DNA of 64,000 bases from Photobacterium swingsii (GTDB taxonomy: Bacteria > Pseudomonadota > Gammaproteobacteria > Enterobacterales > Vibrionaceae), in the NCBI RefSeq assembly GCF_024346715.1, contig NZ_AP024853.1:434001-498000 (forward strand). Direction: 5' to 3'. Below the pieces are notes generated by a model, which did not search any database, was not told where the DNA came from, and saw only the letters and a list, made by a program, of their open reading frames with translations. The translations under genes and the position numbers were made by a program. Position 1 is the stretch's first letter. Each line of letters opens with the position of its first letter. Positions 54,759-64,000 of the stretch are shown here, piece by piece.

Positions 54759-55360
54759 CCGTTCGACTTGGGTGAAGCAGCTTGCCTGCCATGATGAAAT
54801 GCAATTAAAAAAGACGCTGATTAAGCGCGACAAACACCCAACTCAAGGCAGACAAATTCAAAACTATAACCACAAAAATCACTGCGCGTTTACCCACAAA
54901 ATAGCGGCTACGATGAAGTTAGCACTATGGTTTACCTAGAAAAGATGAACCAGAAACGCGTGCCAATGTTGATTAAAAGGCAGCTTAAACTAAAGCCGCG
55001 AACATCGCCCACAATTCTATTTCTTTCGGCAACCACCAAAATGTAACCACTTCCCTGCCAGCGCACCGACCACAATATTGAAAGCGGTATTCCTCGATGA
55101 TGGTGCGGTAATGGCTGAGAAATTTAAGAACTGGTGAGTACGCGGAGCATCAACCGCCACGGCCGAACCATGGTTAAACCAAATAGAGAAGTTAGCGCGG
55201 TTATCAGCGAATATTCTCGCAAGTCATTGAGACGTTTAAAAATAAGAAGCCGCTATGAACAAAGAACGATTCTAACTGCATACGAATTTATCTGGAATTG
55301 ACCAACTCATAGCAACAGCGGAGTTAAGCACACAAAAAGAACTCAACCTAGTCGGGTAAC
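54750..55360 (-). repeat. Repeated ~610-bp cassette, copy R5 (first cassette, no intact gene)
   Basis: Diverged copy, bounded by GTTACCCG and CGGGTAAC. It joins directly to attI, so it is the most recently inserted cassette or one held in first place. Confidence 0.8.
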
Positions 55361-55425
55361 ATTTTCTTCTACGTAACCGAGTCGTAAAACCTACCAGCGC
55401 GGGTAGATATACGTATCAGTGACGA
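55353..55425 (-). other. attI site of the chromosomal integron (approximate)
   Basis: After the last CGGGTAAC core the sequence changes to a unique region (ATTTTCTTCTACGTAACCG...) with no attC structure, upstream of and divergent from the integrase. The left border at the core is firm; the right border is estimated. The cassette promoter should lie between here and the integrase start. Confidence 0.7.
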
Positions 55426-55551
55426 ATGATTCTTTACGGCCTTTTTGAAACTGACCTTACACTCATTTTCAGCGTTATTTGCTATCACTACTAATTCTGG
55501 TAATCGCCTGCGCTCGGCCCTTGTATACAGAGTCTATCTGACCTAGCCTTA

Positions 55552-55567
55552 CTGTATATAAAAACAG
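55552..55567. promoter_or_regulatory. LexA box upstream of integron integrase
   Basis: CTGTATATAAAAACAG matches the CTG-N10-CAG LexA consensus and sits 14 bases before the integrase start, overlapping the likely -10 region. SOS control of integron integrases is known in vibrios. Confidence 0.88.
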
Positions 55568-55581
55568 TTATATTTAAAAGT

Positions 55582-56562
55582 ATGGATATACCTACTCCAT
55601 TAACACAGCACTCCGAGAGTTTCACGCAACGTTATCGCCGTTATATGCGAGCGCGAGGGTTAGCCTATAGTAGTGAGAAAACCTATTTATATTGGGCTGT
55701 GCGTTTCATCAGACATGGGAAATATCAAAATCAAAGTGACATTCGATCGGGTGATATTTCAGCGTATCTTGAGTTTCTTGTGATTAAGCGGAATGTTTCC
55801 CCAAATACGCAAAAGACGGCACTGAATGCATTAGTCTTTTTGTGTCGCGAGTTTTTAAAACTTGAGGTTGAAGACTTAGCCTTTTGTAAATCAAAGAAAG
55901 CGATCAAACTTCCTGTTGTTTTCTCTCATAGTGAAGCGACAGCGGTGATAGAGGTATTAGATTATCCATTTAAACTCATTGCACAACTCATGTATGGCAG
56001 TGGGCTACGTTTGAACGAGGCGCTTAGACTCCGACTTAATGATATCGACTTTAATGCAGGTACCATTACAGTAAGAAGTGGCAAAGGAAATAAAGACAGG
56101 CAAACGTTACTCGCTAAATCACTCTATGCGGATATTAGTAAGCAAATAACACAAGTTAACCTCACCCATGATAGAGATCTCAGTAATAATCTGGGTGAAG
56201 TTTATATGCCCTTTGCATTAGCCAGAAAATACCCCAACCATGCAAAATCTTTGCATTGGCAATACCTCTTCCCAGCCCCGAAGATCAGCAAAGATCCCCG
56301 TACAGGGCGGCACCTACGCCACCACATCATGGATCGTACAATGCAACGTCGGATGAAGTTGGCAATAGCTGCATCAAAGATTACCAAAAAAGCGGGATGC
56401 CATACCTTTAGACACAGCTTTGCGACACGGCTATTAGAAAGTGGTACTGATATTCGAAGTATCCAAGAACTACTTGGCCACTCAGATGTAAAAACAACAC
56501 AAATCTATACTCACGTTGTCGGAATGCATCACTGTGGGGTTATAAGTCCGATGGATAAATAA
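55582..56562 (+). CDS. intI: Integron integrase (tyrosine recombinase)
   Basis: 326 residues with an N-terminal SAM-like core-binding domain (residues 10-95) and a C-terminal catalytic domain: first Arg in LMYGSGLRLNEALRL, HTFRHSFATRL, LLGHSDVKTTQIYTHV with the Tyr nucleophile. The extra segment specific to integron integrases is present (LHWQYLFPAPKISKDPRTGR). It recombines attC with attI, capturing and moving cassettes. Full length and apparently intact, so the array may still be active. A LexA box precedes it and a terminator follows. Confidence 0.96.
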   Translation: MDIPTPLTQHSESFTQRYRRYMRARGLAYSSEKTYLYWAVRFIRHGKYQNQSDIRSGDISAYLEFLVIKRNVSPNTQKTALNALVFLCREFLKLEVEDLAFCKSKKAIKLPVVFSHSEATAVIEVLDYPFKLIAQLMYGSGLRLNEALRLRLNDIDFNAGTITVRSGKGNKDRQTLLAKSLYADISKQITQVNLTHDRDLSNNLGEVYMPFALARKYPNHAKSLHWQYLFPAPKISKDPRTGRHLRHHIMDRTMQRRMKLAIAASKITKKAGCHTFRHSFATRLLESGTDIRSIQELLGHSDVKTTQIYTHVVGMHHCGVISPMDK

Positions 56563-56586
56563 CGCAACTTTAGCCACGCTACCGCC

Positions 56587-56616
56587 ACACTCATTTCATT
56601 TTGAGTGTCTAATTTT
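56587..56616 (+). terminator. Terminator of the integrase gene
   Basis: ACACTCA (56587-56593) pairs with TGAGTGT (56602-56608), then CTAATTTT. Confidence 0.7.
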
Positions 56617-56998
56617 ACTCGTCATTATGTATGGAATAGCATACTACACAATTACAAACTCCAAAATGAGAACCAACATCAAACAGTTGAATATTATTTT
56701 TATATTTCACACTTTTCTCTTGTTAAAAATATGCAATGTGAAAAGTAGGGATAATTATTTTACACTATTATGCAATAATGCTTTTAGTTGTTACACATAA
56801 AGGCAACTGATTTTTAACGTATTATTCAAGGTAATCCGTATACTCTATACTTAGCTACCTGAGCTCCATTGAATGCCATGACACACAGCAGCTAAGCAAT
56901 ACGATTAATCTTACTTTCTAACGGTTTGGCTTATATCGCTAATAAAGCCAAAAGAGGCGATATGAAATCTTAATACTGTGACAGGAAATATAGACAAG
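56617..56998. other. Intergenic stretch between integrase and umuC
   Basis: About 380 AT-rich bases between convergent genes. I see no gene or clear structure. Confidence 0.5.
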
Positions 56999-58306
56999 CT
57001 AACAAGACGCGAACTGAAGTTCGTCAAGCCGTGTCGTCCATCGATTCGAACGAAATGCTTGTCGCATATGCCAATTTGTTGAGCTCATGACAGAGGCTGG
57101 TTTTAATCCATTTTTATAACGAGAGTTGATCGAATCGCTGATCGACATTAAATCTCGTCGCTTTGACTCAACCAATGCACTGGTGTCGAACATATCGAGT
57201 TGAAAAGCGCTATTCCCTGCATCCGATAGTTCATCAAGGATCACTCCAACTTTCTGGTACTCATAACCAGCTCGATAAATTTGTGTTAACTGGCTTAGCG
57301 CACAGTCTAAAAACTTATAAGTGTCTTGGCTTGGGCACGCTAAAGGGACAGCACAGCTTCGGTTATACTGTGGCGCGTCTTTATGACGATTAGTACGCAA
57401 AAACACGCCTACTACATTCGCCTGGCTCCCCTGTCGGCGAAGCTTTTCGCCCGCGCGCTGGCAATGAAATGCGAGTGCTGCTTTTAAATCATCAAACTGA
57501 GTGATGCCCACGCCAAAGCTACGGCTCGATAAAATTTGTTTTTTAACGTCATCAATATCCCTAGGATCAATGCAAGCGATACCTTGCAGTTCTAACACTG
57601 TACGAGCCAATCCAACATTCCAAAGTCGCTTAATATCCGAAGGTTCACTGTCTGCAAGTTGTAGCGCGTTAGCGATACCTGCTGTTTGTAAGCGTGTTGC
57701 TGTTTTTGCACCAACACCCCATATTGATTGCACATCCGTACGCTCTAGTAACCAACGGCGCTTGTGTTCAGAGTCAATCTGAATCACACCTCTCACTTTG
57801 TGTTCATACTGCTTAGCTGCTTGATTCCCAAGTTTCGCTAAAGTCGGTGTCGCACCAATTCCAACACGCACTGGCAACCCAATATTACGCTCAATCGTTG
57901 CCTTCATTTCACGACCATATTCAGTCAAATCATCGAGCTTAAACCCGTCTAACCGAACAAATGCTTCATCTATGCTGTATTGCTCAACATGCGGAGAAAA
58001 ACAACTGAGCTCTTCAATAAACCGTCGACTCATATCTGCGTATAAGGTGTAATTTGAGCTACGAACTTGTACTCCTAATTGCTTAGCTTCACGAGCAACT
58101 TTAAACCATGGTGCCCCTCGGTTTATTCCTAGAGATCTTGCTTCTGGCGTCATAGCAACACAGCAACCATCATTGTTACTCAATACCACCAGCGGCTTAT
58201 TCGCCAACCTAGGGTCAAACAACTGTTCGCAAGAGCAATAAAAAGACTTTGCATCCACTAGCGCCCACACCTGATTTCGGTGACCATCAAATCCAGCAGT
58301 CATCAT
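56999..58306 (-). CDS. umuC: DNA polymerase V catalytic subunit UmuC
   Basis: 435 residues, Y-family polymerase. Palm motifs VDAKSFYCSCEQ near the start and YSIDEAF (about residue 106) supply the catalytic acids. Helix-hairpin-helix region IWGVGAKTATRL, and a clamp-binding motif QLDMF near the C-terminus. With UmuD' it copies past damaged bases, with mutation. It overlaps umuD by four bases. Full length, so probably functional. Confidence 0.96.
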   Translation of the reverse strand: MMTAGFDGHRNQVWALVDAKSFYCSCEQLFDPRLANKPLVVLSNNDGCCVAMTPEARSLGINRGAPWFKVAREAKQLGVQVRSSNYTLYADMSRRFIEELSCFSPHVEQYSIDEAFVRLDGFKLDDLTEYGREMKATIERNIGLPVRVGIGATPTLAKLGNQAAKQYEHKVRGVIQIDSEHKRRWLLERTDVQSIWGVGAKTATRLQTAGIANALQLADSEPSDIKRLWNVGLARTVLELQGIACIDPRDIDDVKKQILSSRSFGVGITQFDDLKAALAFHCQRAGEKLRRQGSQANVVGVFLRTNRHKDAPQYNRSCAVPLACPSQDTYKFLDCALSQLTQIYRAGYEYQKVGVILDELSDAGNSAFQLDMFDTSALVESKRRDLMSISDSINSRYKNGLKPASVMSSTNWHMRQAFRSNRWTTRLDELQFASC

Positions 58307-58689
58307 ACTTTCAACAAATCGTGAATATTACGCGTCACAACACCAAAGATTTCAGAGTCTTCAGGCAGTGGAAAAGGCGGCATCGTGCTGCTCTCTGCTT
58401 TCAACCACCAAGCACCGCTATGGCGAATTAAACGCTTACACGTGAACTCATCATAAATCCGAGCAATAACAATTCTTCCTGGTGCAATAGGCTCTGCACG
58501 ATCAACGACCAGTAAATCACCATCATAGATCCCAATACCTGTCATAGAGTCACCTGCCGCACGCAACATAAAAGTCGCATTTGGATTACGGATCAGAAAA
58601 TCATCAAGATCTAAGCTTTCTTCATGGCCATCAGCAGGAGACGGAAAGCCACAGCGGACAGACTCTGTGAAATAAGGAAGTAATGCCAT
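58303..58689 (-). CDS. umuD: Translesion polymerase subunit UmuD
   Basis: 128 residues from the ATG at 58689, chosen for the GAGG seven bases upstream; the frame extends to a TTG at 58716. It is a LexA-like self-cleaving S24 peptidase: cleavage pair Cys-Gly in RCGFPSPADG, catalytic Ser in GDSMTGIG, catalytic Lys in FTCKRL. RecA filaments trigger cleavage to UmuD', which joins UmuC. A LexA box lies just before the gene. Confidence 0.95.
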   Translation of the reverse strand: MALLPYFTESVRCGFPSPADGHEESLDLDDFLIRNPNATFMLRAAGDSMTGIGIYDGDLLVVDRAEPIAPGRIVIARIYDEFTCKRLIRHSGAWWLKAESSTMPPFPLPEDSEIFGVVTRNIHDLLKV

Positions 58690-58716
58690 GTCTTGCCTCA
58701 TTGAAAAAACAAACAA

Positions 58717-58732
58717 CTGTACATTTATACAG
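58717..58732. promoter_or_regulatory. LexA box upstream of umuDC
   Basis: CTGTACATTTATACAG fits CTG-N10-CAG perfectly, 28 bases before the umuD start. Confidence 0.93.
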
Positions 58733-59048
58733 TTTAATTCTAATCAAGCAAAAACGTTACTCTTTATATGGGTTTAATAGTGTGAATGTATACTAAATCA
58801 CCATAAGGCTATGATGCTGAATAAGAAGACAACTCATGTCACTGTTAAAAATCATGCTTAGCGCAAGTCAACAGGATACGAGCAGGAAAAACCAGCTATT
58901 GAGTCCTATATTTAAACCACTGAAGGCATGTTACTTGGCTTGCTCTTTCATGCTCATCCAAGCAGCTTTTTATACTGATAAAGAAAAGCCGTAACTAATG
59001 ATCTTCACTCGCACAACCACAGATGTTATGCATCAAGGGAGATTAATT

Positions 59049-59213
59049 ATGGAATTTAAAAATTCTCATGGTGAAACAGCCCAGCTCGCCGATAACCTCA
59101 CATTGAAAGAAGTAGTCGATATGGGGTTTTCCATTGATATTTGCGATGACAATTATGATCCGCAAGAACACTGGCAGATAAAACAGAAAAAACAACAGGA
59201 AGGGGAATACTAA
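59049..59213 (+). CDS. Small acidic hypothetical protein, 54 residues
   Basis: The ATG at 59049 has GGGAG eight bases upstream; the frame is open from 58998 but that start lacks such a site. Composition is acidic in the middle (FSIDICDDNYDPQEHW) with a Lys/Gln-rich end. Not recognised. Stands alone, followed by a long hairpin. Confidence 0.6.
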   Translation: MEFKNSHGETAQLADNLTLKEVVDMGFSIDICDDNYDPQEHWQIKQKKQQEGEY

Positions 59214-59223
59214 CTTTCCTCGC

Positions 59224-59274
59224 GCTCTGGACAATAGAAAGATAGCTTAACAAGCGGCCTCAATTGTTCAGAGC
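59224..59274. repeat. Long hairpin after the 54-residue gene
   Basis: GCTCTGGACAAT at 59224-59235 pairs with ATTGTTCAGAGC at 59263-59274 with one G-T pair. It may end the transcript of the small gene, though the T run is missing. Confidence 0.5.
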
Positions 59275-59435
59275 CCTGCGATAAAAAACACTAACAGACT
59301 GTTTATTAAGCAAATAAACACCATAAATGTGACATGAGTCACACTTGAAAAATAAGCGCTTTATTTAAACTGAAATTTTGCCATTATGTATCTCGTTCGA
59401 TGCAAATCACCTTCTGAATTCACTTCAGACATAAA

Positions 59436-59510
<75 letters not shown>

Positions 59511-59688
59511 GTTTTCTTCTTAGTTACAATCCCAGCTTTTTAAACCTAACGCTTAATGCGTGTTTTCTTGTATCTATCATTTAATCACTATCAGTCCGCT
59601 ATACAATGCTACTGTAAGCTTTTGCTAGACTGTACATTGGAGCACCTCACCTACTCAGATTTTCATAAAAAACAACACTGGAGCAAAC

Positions 59689-60096
59689 ATGAAGTTCGAT
59701 ACCATAAAGTTAGGCTTCATCGCTGCCGCATTGATGAATATCGGCGGCGTAATGGTGTTCTCGCGTGCATTAACAAATACCGTCATTAATCAGTTTGACC
59801 CCGTTGTAATGTCGAATTTTGGCTTACTCATGATTATGATCTGGGGCCTCGCCTACTTAGGTACCGCATTCATCACATCGAATGTGAAATGGCTCGCTGC
59901 TGCCTTCGCCATCGAAAAGTTAGTTTATGTGATCGCCTGGCTCATTTGGATTACAAACAATAGTCTAAGCGCTGTTTATGACCAAGACCTCTTTGCGGGC
60001 ATGTTTTACAGTATTTACGGACTCAATGATTTCGTCTTCATGGTGTTTTTTGCGTGGGTATGCATCACTCAAGCTAAAGGGTTTAAACCAGCTTAA
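59689..60096 (+). CDS. Hypothetical membrane protein with four helices
   Basis: 135 residues, four predicted membrane helices (about 8-28, 44-62, 70-88, 108-128), little outside the membrane. GGAGCAAAC precedes the ATG. The overall look resembles small uncharacterised membrane proteins common in Vibrionaceae; no function is known to me. It is convergent with the formate dehydrogenase gene. Confidence 0.75.
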   Translation: MKFDTIKLGFIAAALMNIGGVMVFSRALTNTVINQFDPVVMSNFGLLMIMIWGLAYLGTAFITSNVKWLAAAFAIEKLVYVIAWLIWITNNSLSAVYDQDLFAGMFYSIYGLNDFVFMVFFAWVCITQAKGFKPA

Positions 60097-60194
60097 TAAC
60101 GCAAATATTCACAATGTAAGTCGTTCCCTTCTCTTTGCTCGAAGCGCATAGGCTAAAAACACCTAAGTTAAAAAATAACACATAGACGAACAAC

Positions 60195-60225
60195 GAAAAA
60201 AGCCAGCAGGAATACCCACTGGCTT
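60195..60225 (-). terminator. Terminator of the formate dehydrogenase gene
   Basis: On the - strand AAGCCAGTGGG pairs with CCTGCTGGCTT (two wobble pairs), then TTTTTT. Confidence 0.75.
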
Positions 60226-60293
60226 CATAAAGCACATCTTCAAGGCATCAACCATAAGCGCAACAGTACCCTCATGGTTGTGCAGCAATCAAC

Positions 60294-63200
60294 TTATGCT
60301 ATCGCTTCTTCAAGCACTTTTTCCAATTTCACTGCCGCTACCTTAAACTCAGGGATTTTGGCATGCGGATCCGTTGCTGTAGTTGTTAAACGGTTCGCTG
60401 GTGATTCCGCAAAATGGAAAGGTACAAACACCACACCCACTTGCATACGCTTCGTCACAAACGCTGGCGCTTCAATAAAGCCACGACGAGTAGATAAACG
60501 CACCATTTCACTATTGCGAATACCTAAACGCTCGGCGTCCGTTACCGACATCATCACACGAGGGCCAGCAAGGTTATCTAACCCCTTGGTTTTTCGTGTC
60601 ATCGTGCCTGTATGGAACTGCTCTAACAAACGCCCTGTTGTTAATACCAACGGGTATTCGTCATCTGGTAATTCAGCTGCATAATGGAATGGAACAGCAA
60701 CCATCTGGCCTTTACCACGGGTAAAGCTTTCAGTGTGCATGATGCGCGTACCTTGATGATTGTCATCTCGACACGGCCATTGCAAACCATCACGGCCAAC
60801 GCGATCCCAATGAATACCTGCGTATTGCGGCGTCACTTGGGTGATCTCTTCGGTAATATCTTTCACAGAAGTGTACTGCCAATCTGCGCCCATCGCCTGA
60901 GCCACATCTTGAATAATACGCCAGTCTTCTTTCGCTTCACCCGGTGGATTAACCGCTTTTGAAATACGTTGTACACGACGTTCCGTATTGGTGAAGTGAC
61001 CCTCTTTTTCGGCAAATGAACAAGAAGGCAGAACAACATCTGCATACTGCGCGGTTTCTGTTAGGAAGATATCTTGCACAACCAAGAAATCTAACGCTTC
61101 TAATGCTTCAATCACGTGCGCTTGATTCGGATCACTCAACACTGGGTTTTCACCCATCACGAATAAGCCTTTCACTTTATGGTGACAAGCCGCATCAATG
61201 ATTTCTGTTAATGTAAGCCCGGCTTCGCTTGGTAATGCTGGCTGCTGCCATGCTTCAACAAACTTTGCGTGAACCTCTGGATTATGAACTTTCTGATAAC
61301 CCGGGAAGTTGTTTGGTAACGCGCCCATGTCACATGCTCCCTGCACATTAGACTGACCACGCAGTGGGTTAATACCACCACCTTCAATACCTATATTGCC
61401 ACACAGCATTTGTAGGTTAGCGATAGATCGCACGTTGTCGTGACCTGTCGTGTGCTGAGTAATGCCCATAGAGTAATAAACAGCTGTGCGTTCCGCGGTA
61501 CCTATCATCTTGGCCATTGCTTTCACATCAGCGGCTTTAATGCCCGTGATGAGTTCGACTTTTTCTGGCGAGTATGACTCTTGCATCACTTCAGCTTTTA
61601 ACGCCTCGAACCCTTCGGTGCGATCATCGATATAAGCACTGTCATGCCAGTTATTTTCAATGATTTGCTGCATGATGCCGTTAAGTAGCATCACATCGGT
61701 ACCTGGACGTTGCGCGACATACAGCTCTGCATGTTCTGCGATGTCGATCTTCTTCGGATCGGCGACGATCAAGCGAGCACTACCCTGCTTCAACGCCTGC
61801 TTAATGTGCGAACCAATGATCGGGTGAGCCGCAGTGGTGTCAGAACCAATAATGAACACCAGATCAGAATGTTTGATCGATGGAATATCGTTGGTCATCG
61901 CGCCACTACCGATGGATGCCTCAAGGCCTGTAACTGTCGATGCATGACATAAACGGGCACAATGATCGATGTTATTGGTTAGCAGTTCACGACGGAACAG
62001 TTTCTGGAACGCGTAGTTATCTTCGTTGGTGGTTTTCGCCGACGAGAAGCCCGCCAATGCATGACCACCATGCTGCGTTTTGATAGAAGAAAGCTTATCG
62101 GCCACAAGTGTGATCGCCTCTTCCCACGTTGCAGGTTGCAACTCACCATCGCGGCGGATCAATGGCGTGGTTAAACGCTCATCACTGCCAACAAAATCAA
62201 AACCAAAACGCCCTTTCACACACAGCATACCTTGGTTAACTGGTGAGTCTTTGGCACCTTGTACATAACGGATTTGGTTGCGTGATTCATCCACCAGCAT
62301 GGTCAATTTACAGCCCACGCCACAGTAGGTACAAATGGTATCGACTGGTTTGAGCATTTCGATACGGCCTTGGGATTTATCACGCGCATCGGTCAATGCA
62401 CCTGTTGGGCAAACCTGCACACAAGCGCCACATTGCACACAATTTGAATCGCCCATGCCGTAACGCTTGTCAGAGCCCTTATCCCCACCCTTCTCAAAAC
62501 CCGGACGACATTCAGGGCGGTTCGCACTGGTACCATCTTCATTTTTCAAAAAGCTCAATACACCATGAACCGCTTGGTTACTACAGGTATCAACACACTG
62601 ACCACAACTGATGCAGCGGTTGGCATCGAATACGATGAATTCAGAGGTGTTATCGACCGCGAATTTTTGGCAACTAGTTAAATCAATCTCGGTTTCTTCG
62701 ACTTTATATTCAGTCGCAAAGTCACGCAGCTTACAATCTGTATTGGCTTGGCAACCACACTCTAGACAGCGCTCGGCTTCACGAATCGCATCTTCATTAC
62801 TAAAGCCCGTTTCAACTTCCGCAAAACTCAGCTCACGTTCTTGCGTTGTTAGCTCAGGCATCACAGAGCGCATCACCTTCTTAAGGCTTTCGAACTGCTT
62901 AGTATCCACTTGCTTGAGTTTAGGTGCTTTTTGCGAATTAAACGGCTTAACAGGAATGTGTTCCATCGAACCGTTAAAGAAGCGATCAATCGCCTCTGCC
63001 GCAACTCGACCATCGGCTACCGCTTCGATAGCTGTGGCAGGGCCTCGACGGAAATCACCAATACTGAACACATTGCCCGTACCTGAGTGCATGGTCTCTG
63101 GGTTCGCATCTTGCGTGTTCCAACGTGTTAGTGGCAAGTCGAGTTTTTCATTGTCCATGAAAGACAAATCAGGCTTTTGCGATACAGCTGCAATAACAGT

Positions 63201-64000
63201 ATCAAAGGCTTCAGTGAAGTATTCACCCGTGGCTTCAGGGCGACGACGACCAGAAGCGTCAGGTTCACCCAGTGCCATTTTTTCCAATTTCACTTCGTAA
63301 ACACGACCATTCTGATCGGCAATGTTTTCGACAGGATTAGTCAAAAAGTGGAATTTCACACCCTCGTGTTCGGCTTCCACAATTTCGTAATCTTCCGCAG
63401 GCATTTCATCACGGGTACGGCGGTAAATTAGCGTGGTATCCGCCCCCGCACGCACCGCAGTTCTTGCACAGTCAATCGCGGTGTTACCCCCACCGATGAC
63501 AGCCACTTTTTTACCCGTGGTGTATTGCTTATCGGTCACATAGTCTTTGAGGTAATCAACACCTAGATAACAGCCATCAAACTCACTGCCTTCATAGTGC
63601 ATTTCAACCGCTTTAGATGCGCCAACAGCCAAACAGACGGCATCATAGTCATCGCTCAATTGCGATAAGGTAAAATCATCACCCAGTTTTTTACCTGTTT
63701 CGATTTGCATACCGTTACGACACATCAATTCGATTTCTTGATCAAGAATCGCTTTTGGCAGACGGTACTCTGGAATACCGTAACGTAGCCAGCCCCCCGC
63801 ATGGGGCATGGATTCAAATACAGTGACGTTGTAACCTTCGTTAGTTAAGTAATAACCACAGGTTAAGCCACCAGGGCCACTGCCCACGACCGCAATGGAT
63901 TTACCTTTCGCGGGCTTTTGTTCTGGTACATAGCTTTCTTGAGCAGCAAGATCGATATCCGCCGCATGGCGCTTCAACTGACGAATAGCCAGAGGCTCAT
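60294..64000 (-). CDS. Formate dehydrogenase alpha subunit fused to GltD-like oxidoreductase (5' end outside window)
   Basis: Over 1230 residues. The frame continues past the TTG at 63977 to the window edge (EPLAIRQLKRH), so the true start is beyond. Order: GltD-like flavin domain with GSGPGG and NAD-binding VIGGGNTAIDCA; an Fe-S linker (CLECGCQANTDC); two 4Fe-4S ferredoxin motifs (CISCGQCVDTC, CVQCGACVQVC); then the molybdopterin catalytic part with CTYCGVGC (about residue 550 from the TTG) and the active-site Cys in ARLCHAST (about 676), not selenocysteine; and a molybdopterin dinucleotide-binding C-terminus (LTTGRLLEQFHTGTMTRKT). It probably oxidises formate in the cytoplasm and passes electrons through Fe-S clusters to flavin and NAD(P). 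Confidence 0.92.
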   Translation of the reverse strand, partial: EPLAIRQLKRHAADIDLAAQESYVPEQKPAKGKSIAVVGSGPGGLTCGYYLTNEGYNVTVFESMPHAGGWLRYGIPEYRLPKAILDQEIELMCRNGMQIETGKKLGDDFTLSQLSDDYDAVCLAVGASKAVEMHYEGSEFDGCYLGVDYLKDYVTDKQYTTGKKVAVIGGGNTAIDCARTAVRAGADTTLIYRRTRDEMPAEDYEIVEAEHEGVKFHFLTNPVENIADQNGRVYEVKLEKMALGEPDASGRRRPEATGEYFTEAFDTVIAAVSQKPDLSFMDNEKLDLPLTRWNTQDANPETMHSGTGNVFSIGDFRRGPATAIEAVADGRVAAEAIDRFFNGSMEHIPVKPFNSQKAPKLKQVDTKQFESLKKVMRSVMPELTTQERELSFAEVETGFSNEDAIREAERCLECGCQANTDCKLRDFATEYKVEETEIDLTSCQKFAVDNTSEFIVFDANRCISCGQCVDTCSNQAVHGVLSFLKNEDGTSANRPECRPGFEKGGDKGSDKRYGMGDSNCVQCGACVQVCPTGALTDARDKSQGRIEMLKPVDTICTYCGVGCKLTMLVDESRNQIRYVQGAKDSPVNQGMLCVKGRFGFDFVGSDERLTTPLIRRDGELQPATWEEAITLVADKLSSIKTQHGGHALAGFSSAKTTNEDNYAFQKLFRRELLTNNIDHCARLCHASTVTGLEASIGSGAMTNDIPSIKHSDLVFIIGSDTTAAHPIIGSHIKQALKQGSARLIVADPKKIDIAEHAELYVAQRPGTDVMLLNGIMQQIIENNWHDSAYIDDRTEGFEALKAEVMQESYSPEKVELITGIKAADVKAMAKMIGTAERTAVYYSMGITQHTTGHDNVRSIANLQMLCGNIGIEGGGINPLRGQSNVQGACDMGALPNNFPGYQKVHNPEVHAKFVEAWQQPALPSEAGLTLTEIIDAACHHKVKGLFVMGENPVLSDPNQAHVIEALEALDFLVVQDIFLTETAQYADVVLPSCSFAEKEGHFTNTERRVQRISKAVNPPGEAKEDWRIIQDVAQAMGADWQYTSVKDITEEITQVTPQYAGIHWDRVGRDGLQWPCRDDNHQGTRIMHTESFTRGKGQMVAVPFHYAAELPDDEYPLVLTTGRLLEQFHTGTMTRKTKGLDNLAGPRVMMSVTDAERLGIRNSEMVRLSTRRGFIEAPAFVTKRMQVGVVFVPFHFAESPANRLTTTATDPHAKIPEFKVAAVKLEKVLEEAIA

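Noticed and set aside
59556..59789. 77-codon + strand frame overlapping the four-helix membrane protein
   Set aside because: Out of frame with the better supported gene at 59689 and with no ribosome-binding site.

Overview
The window looks like a piece of a Vibrionaceae chromosome, most probably a Photobacterium of the P. profundum type. The reasons are a complete pfaABCD polyunsaturated fatty acid synthase operon with pfaE and an Orf6-type thioesterase beside it, a two-domain nagE, a secreted GH18 chitinase, and a chromosomal integron whose attC sites resemble Vibrio repeats. Gene families and species are judged from the sequence alone; no database search was possible.

Layout. 1-4.4 kb: end of a DUF2797 gene, nagE, a divergent LysR regulator, the EF-P paralogue efpL and a small conserved gene. 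4.4-24.8 kb: a two-cupin protein, the Orf6-like thioesterase, pfaE, then pfaA-pfaB-pfaC-pfaD, translationally coupled and closed by a terminator. 24.8-37.3 kb: chitinase, a GlsB/YeaQ membrane protein, a hybrid sensor kinase divergent from a solute-binding protein, a NADAR-RibA fusion, yjjG, and two brnQ paralogues, each behind its own short leader peptide. 37.3-40.3 kb: a 58-residue protein, a phosphotransferase, and a junction between a truncated membrane gene and a truncated IS110-family transposase. 40.3-55.6 kb: a mobile-integron-like cassette array. 55.6-58.7 kb: integron integrase and umuDC, each behind a LexA box. 58.7-64 kb: a small protein, tRNA-Gly(UCC), a four-helix membrane protein, and a large formate dehydrogenase alpha subunit that runs off the end.

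The integron. The integrase is on the + strand at 55582; attI lies just upstream and the cassettes run leftward, so cassette genes normally lie on the - strand. I resolve 16 cassettes by matching core sites: in each, the right end of its attC (GTT...) is complementary to the left end of the next site (...AAC). Five cassettes are copies of one ~610-bp element with no intact conserved gene. Others hold a SLATT-like membrane protein with a small partner, a HEPN-like protein, a YqfB-type ac4C amidohydrolase, a DUF5677-like protein, and several unknown membrane proteins. Two identical IS10-like elements sit inside attC sites, and an IS110-family remnant replaces the attC of the last cassette.

The most noteworthy signals are the paired brnQ leader peptides (one ending in a valine run, the other in an isoleucine run, both followed by the same pair of mutually exclusive hairpins), the five-copy decayed cassette, the IS copy with mismatched flanks, and the SLATT and HEPN cassettes, which are candidate conflict or defence genes.
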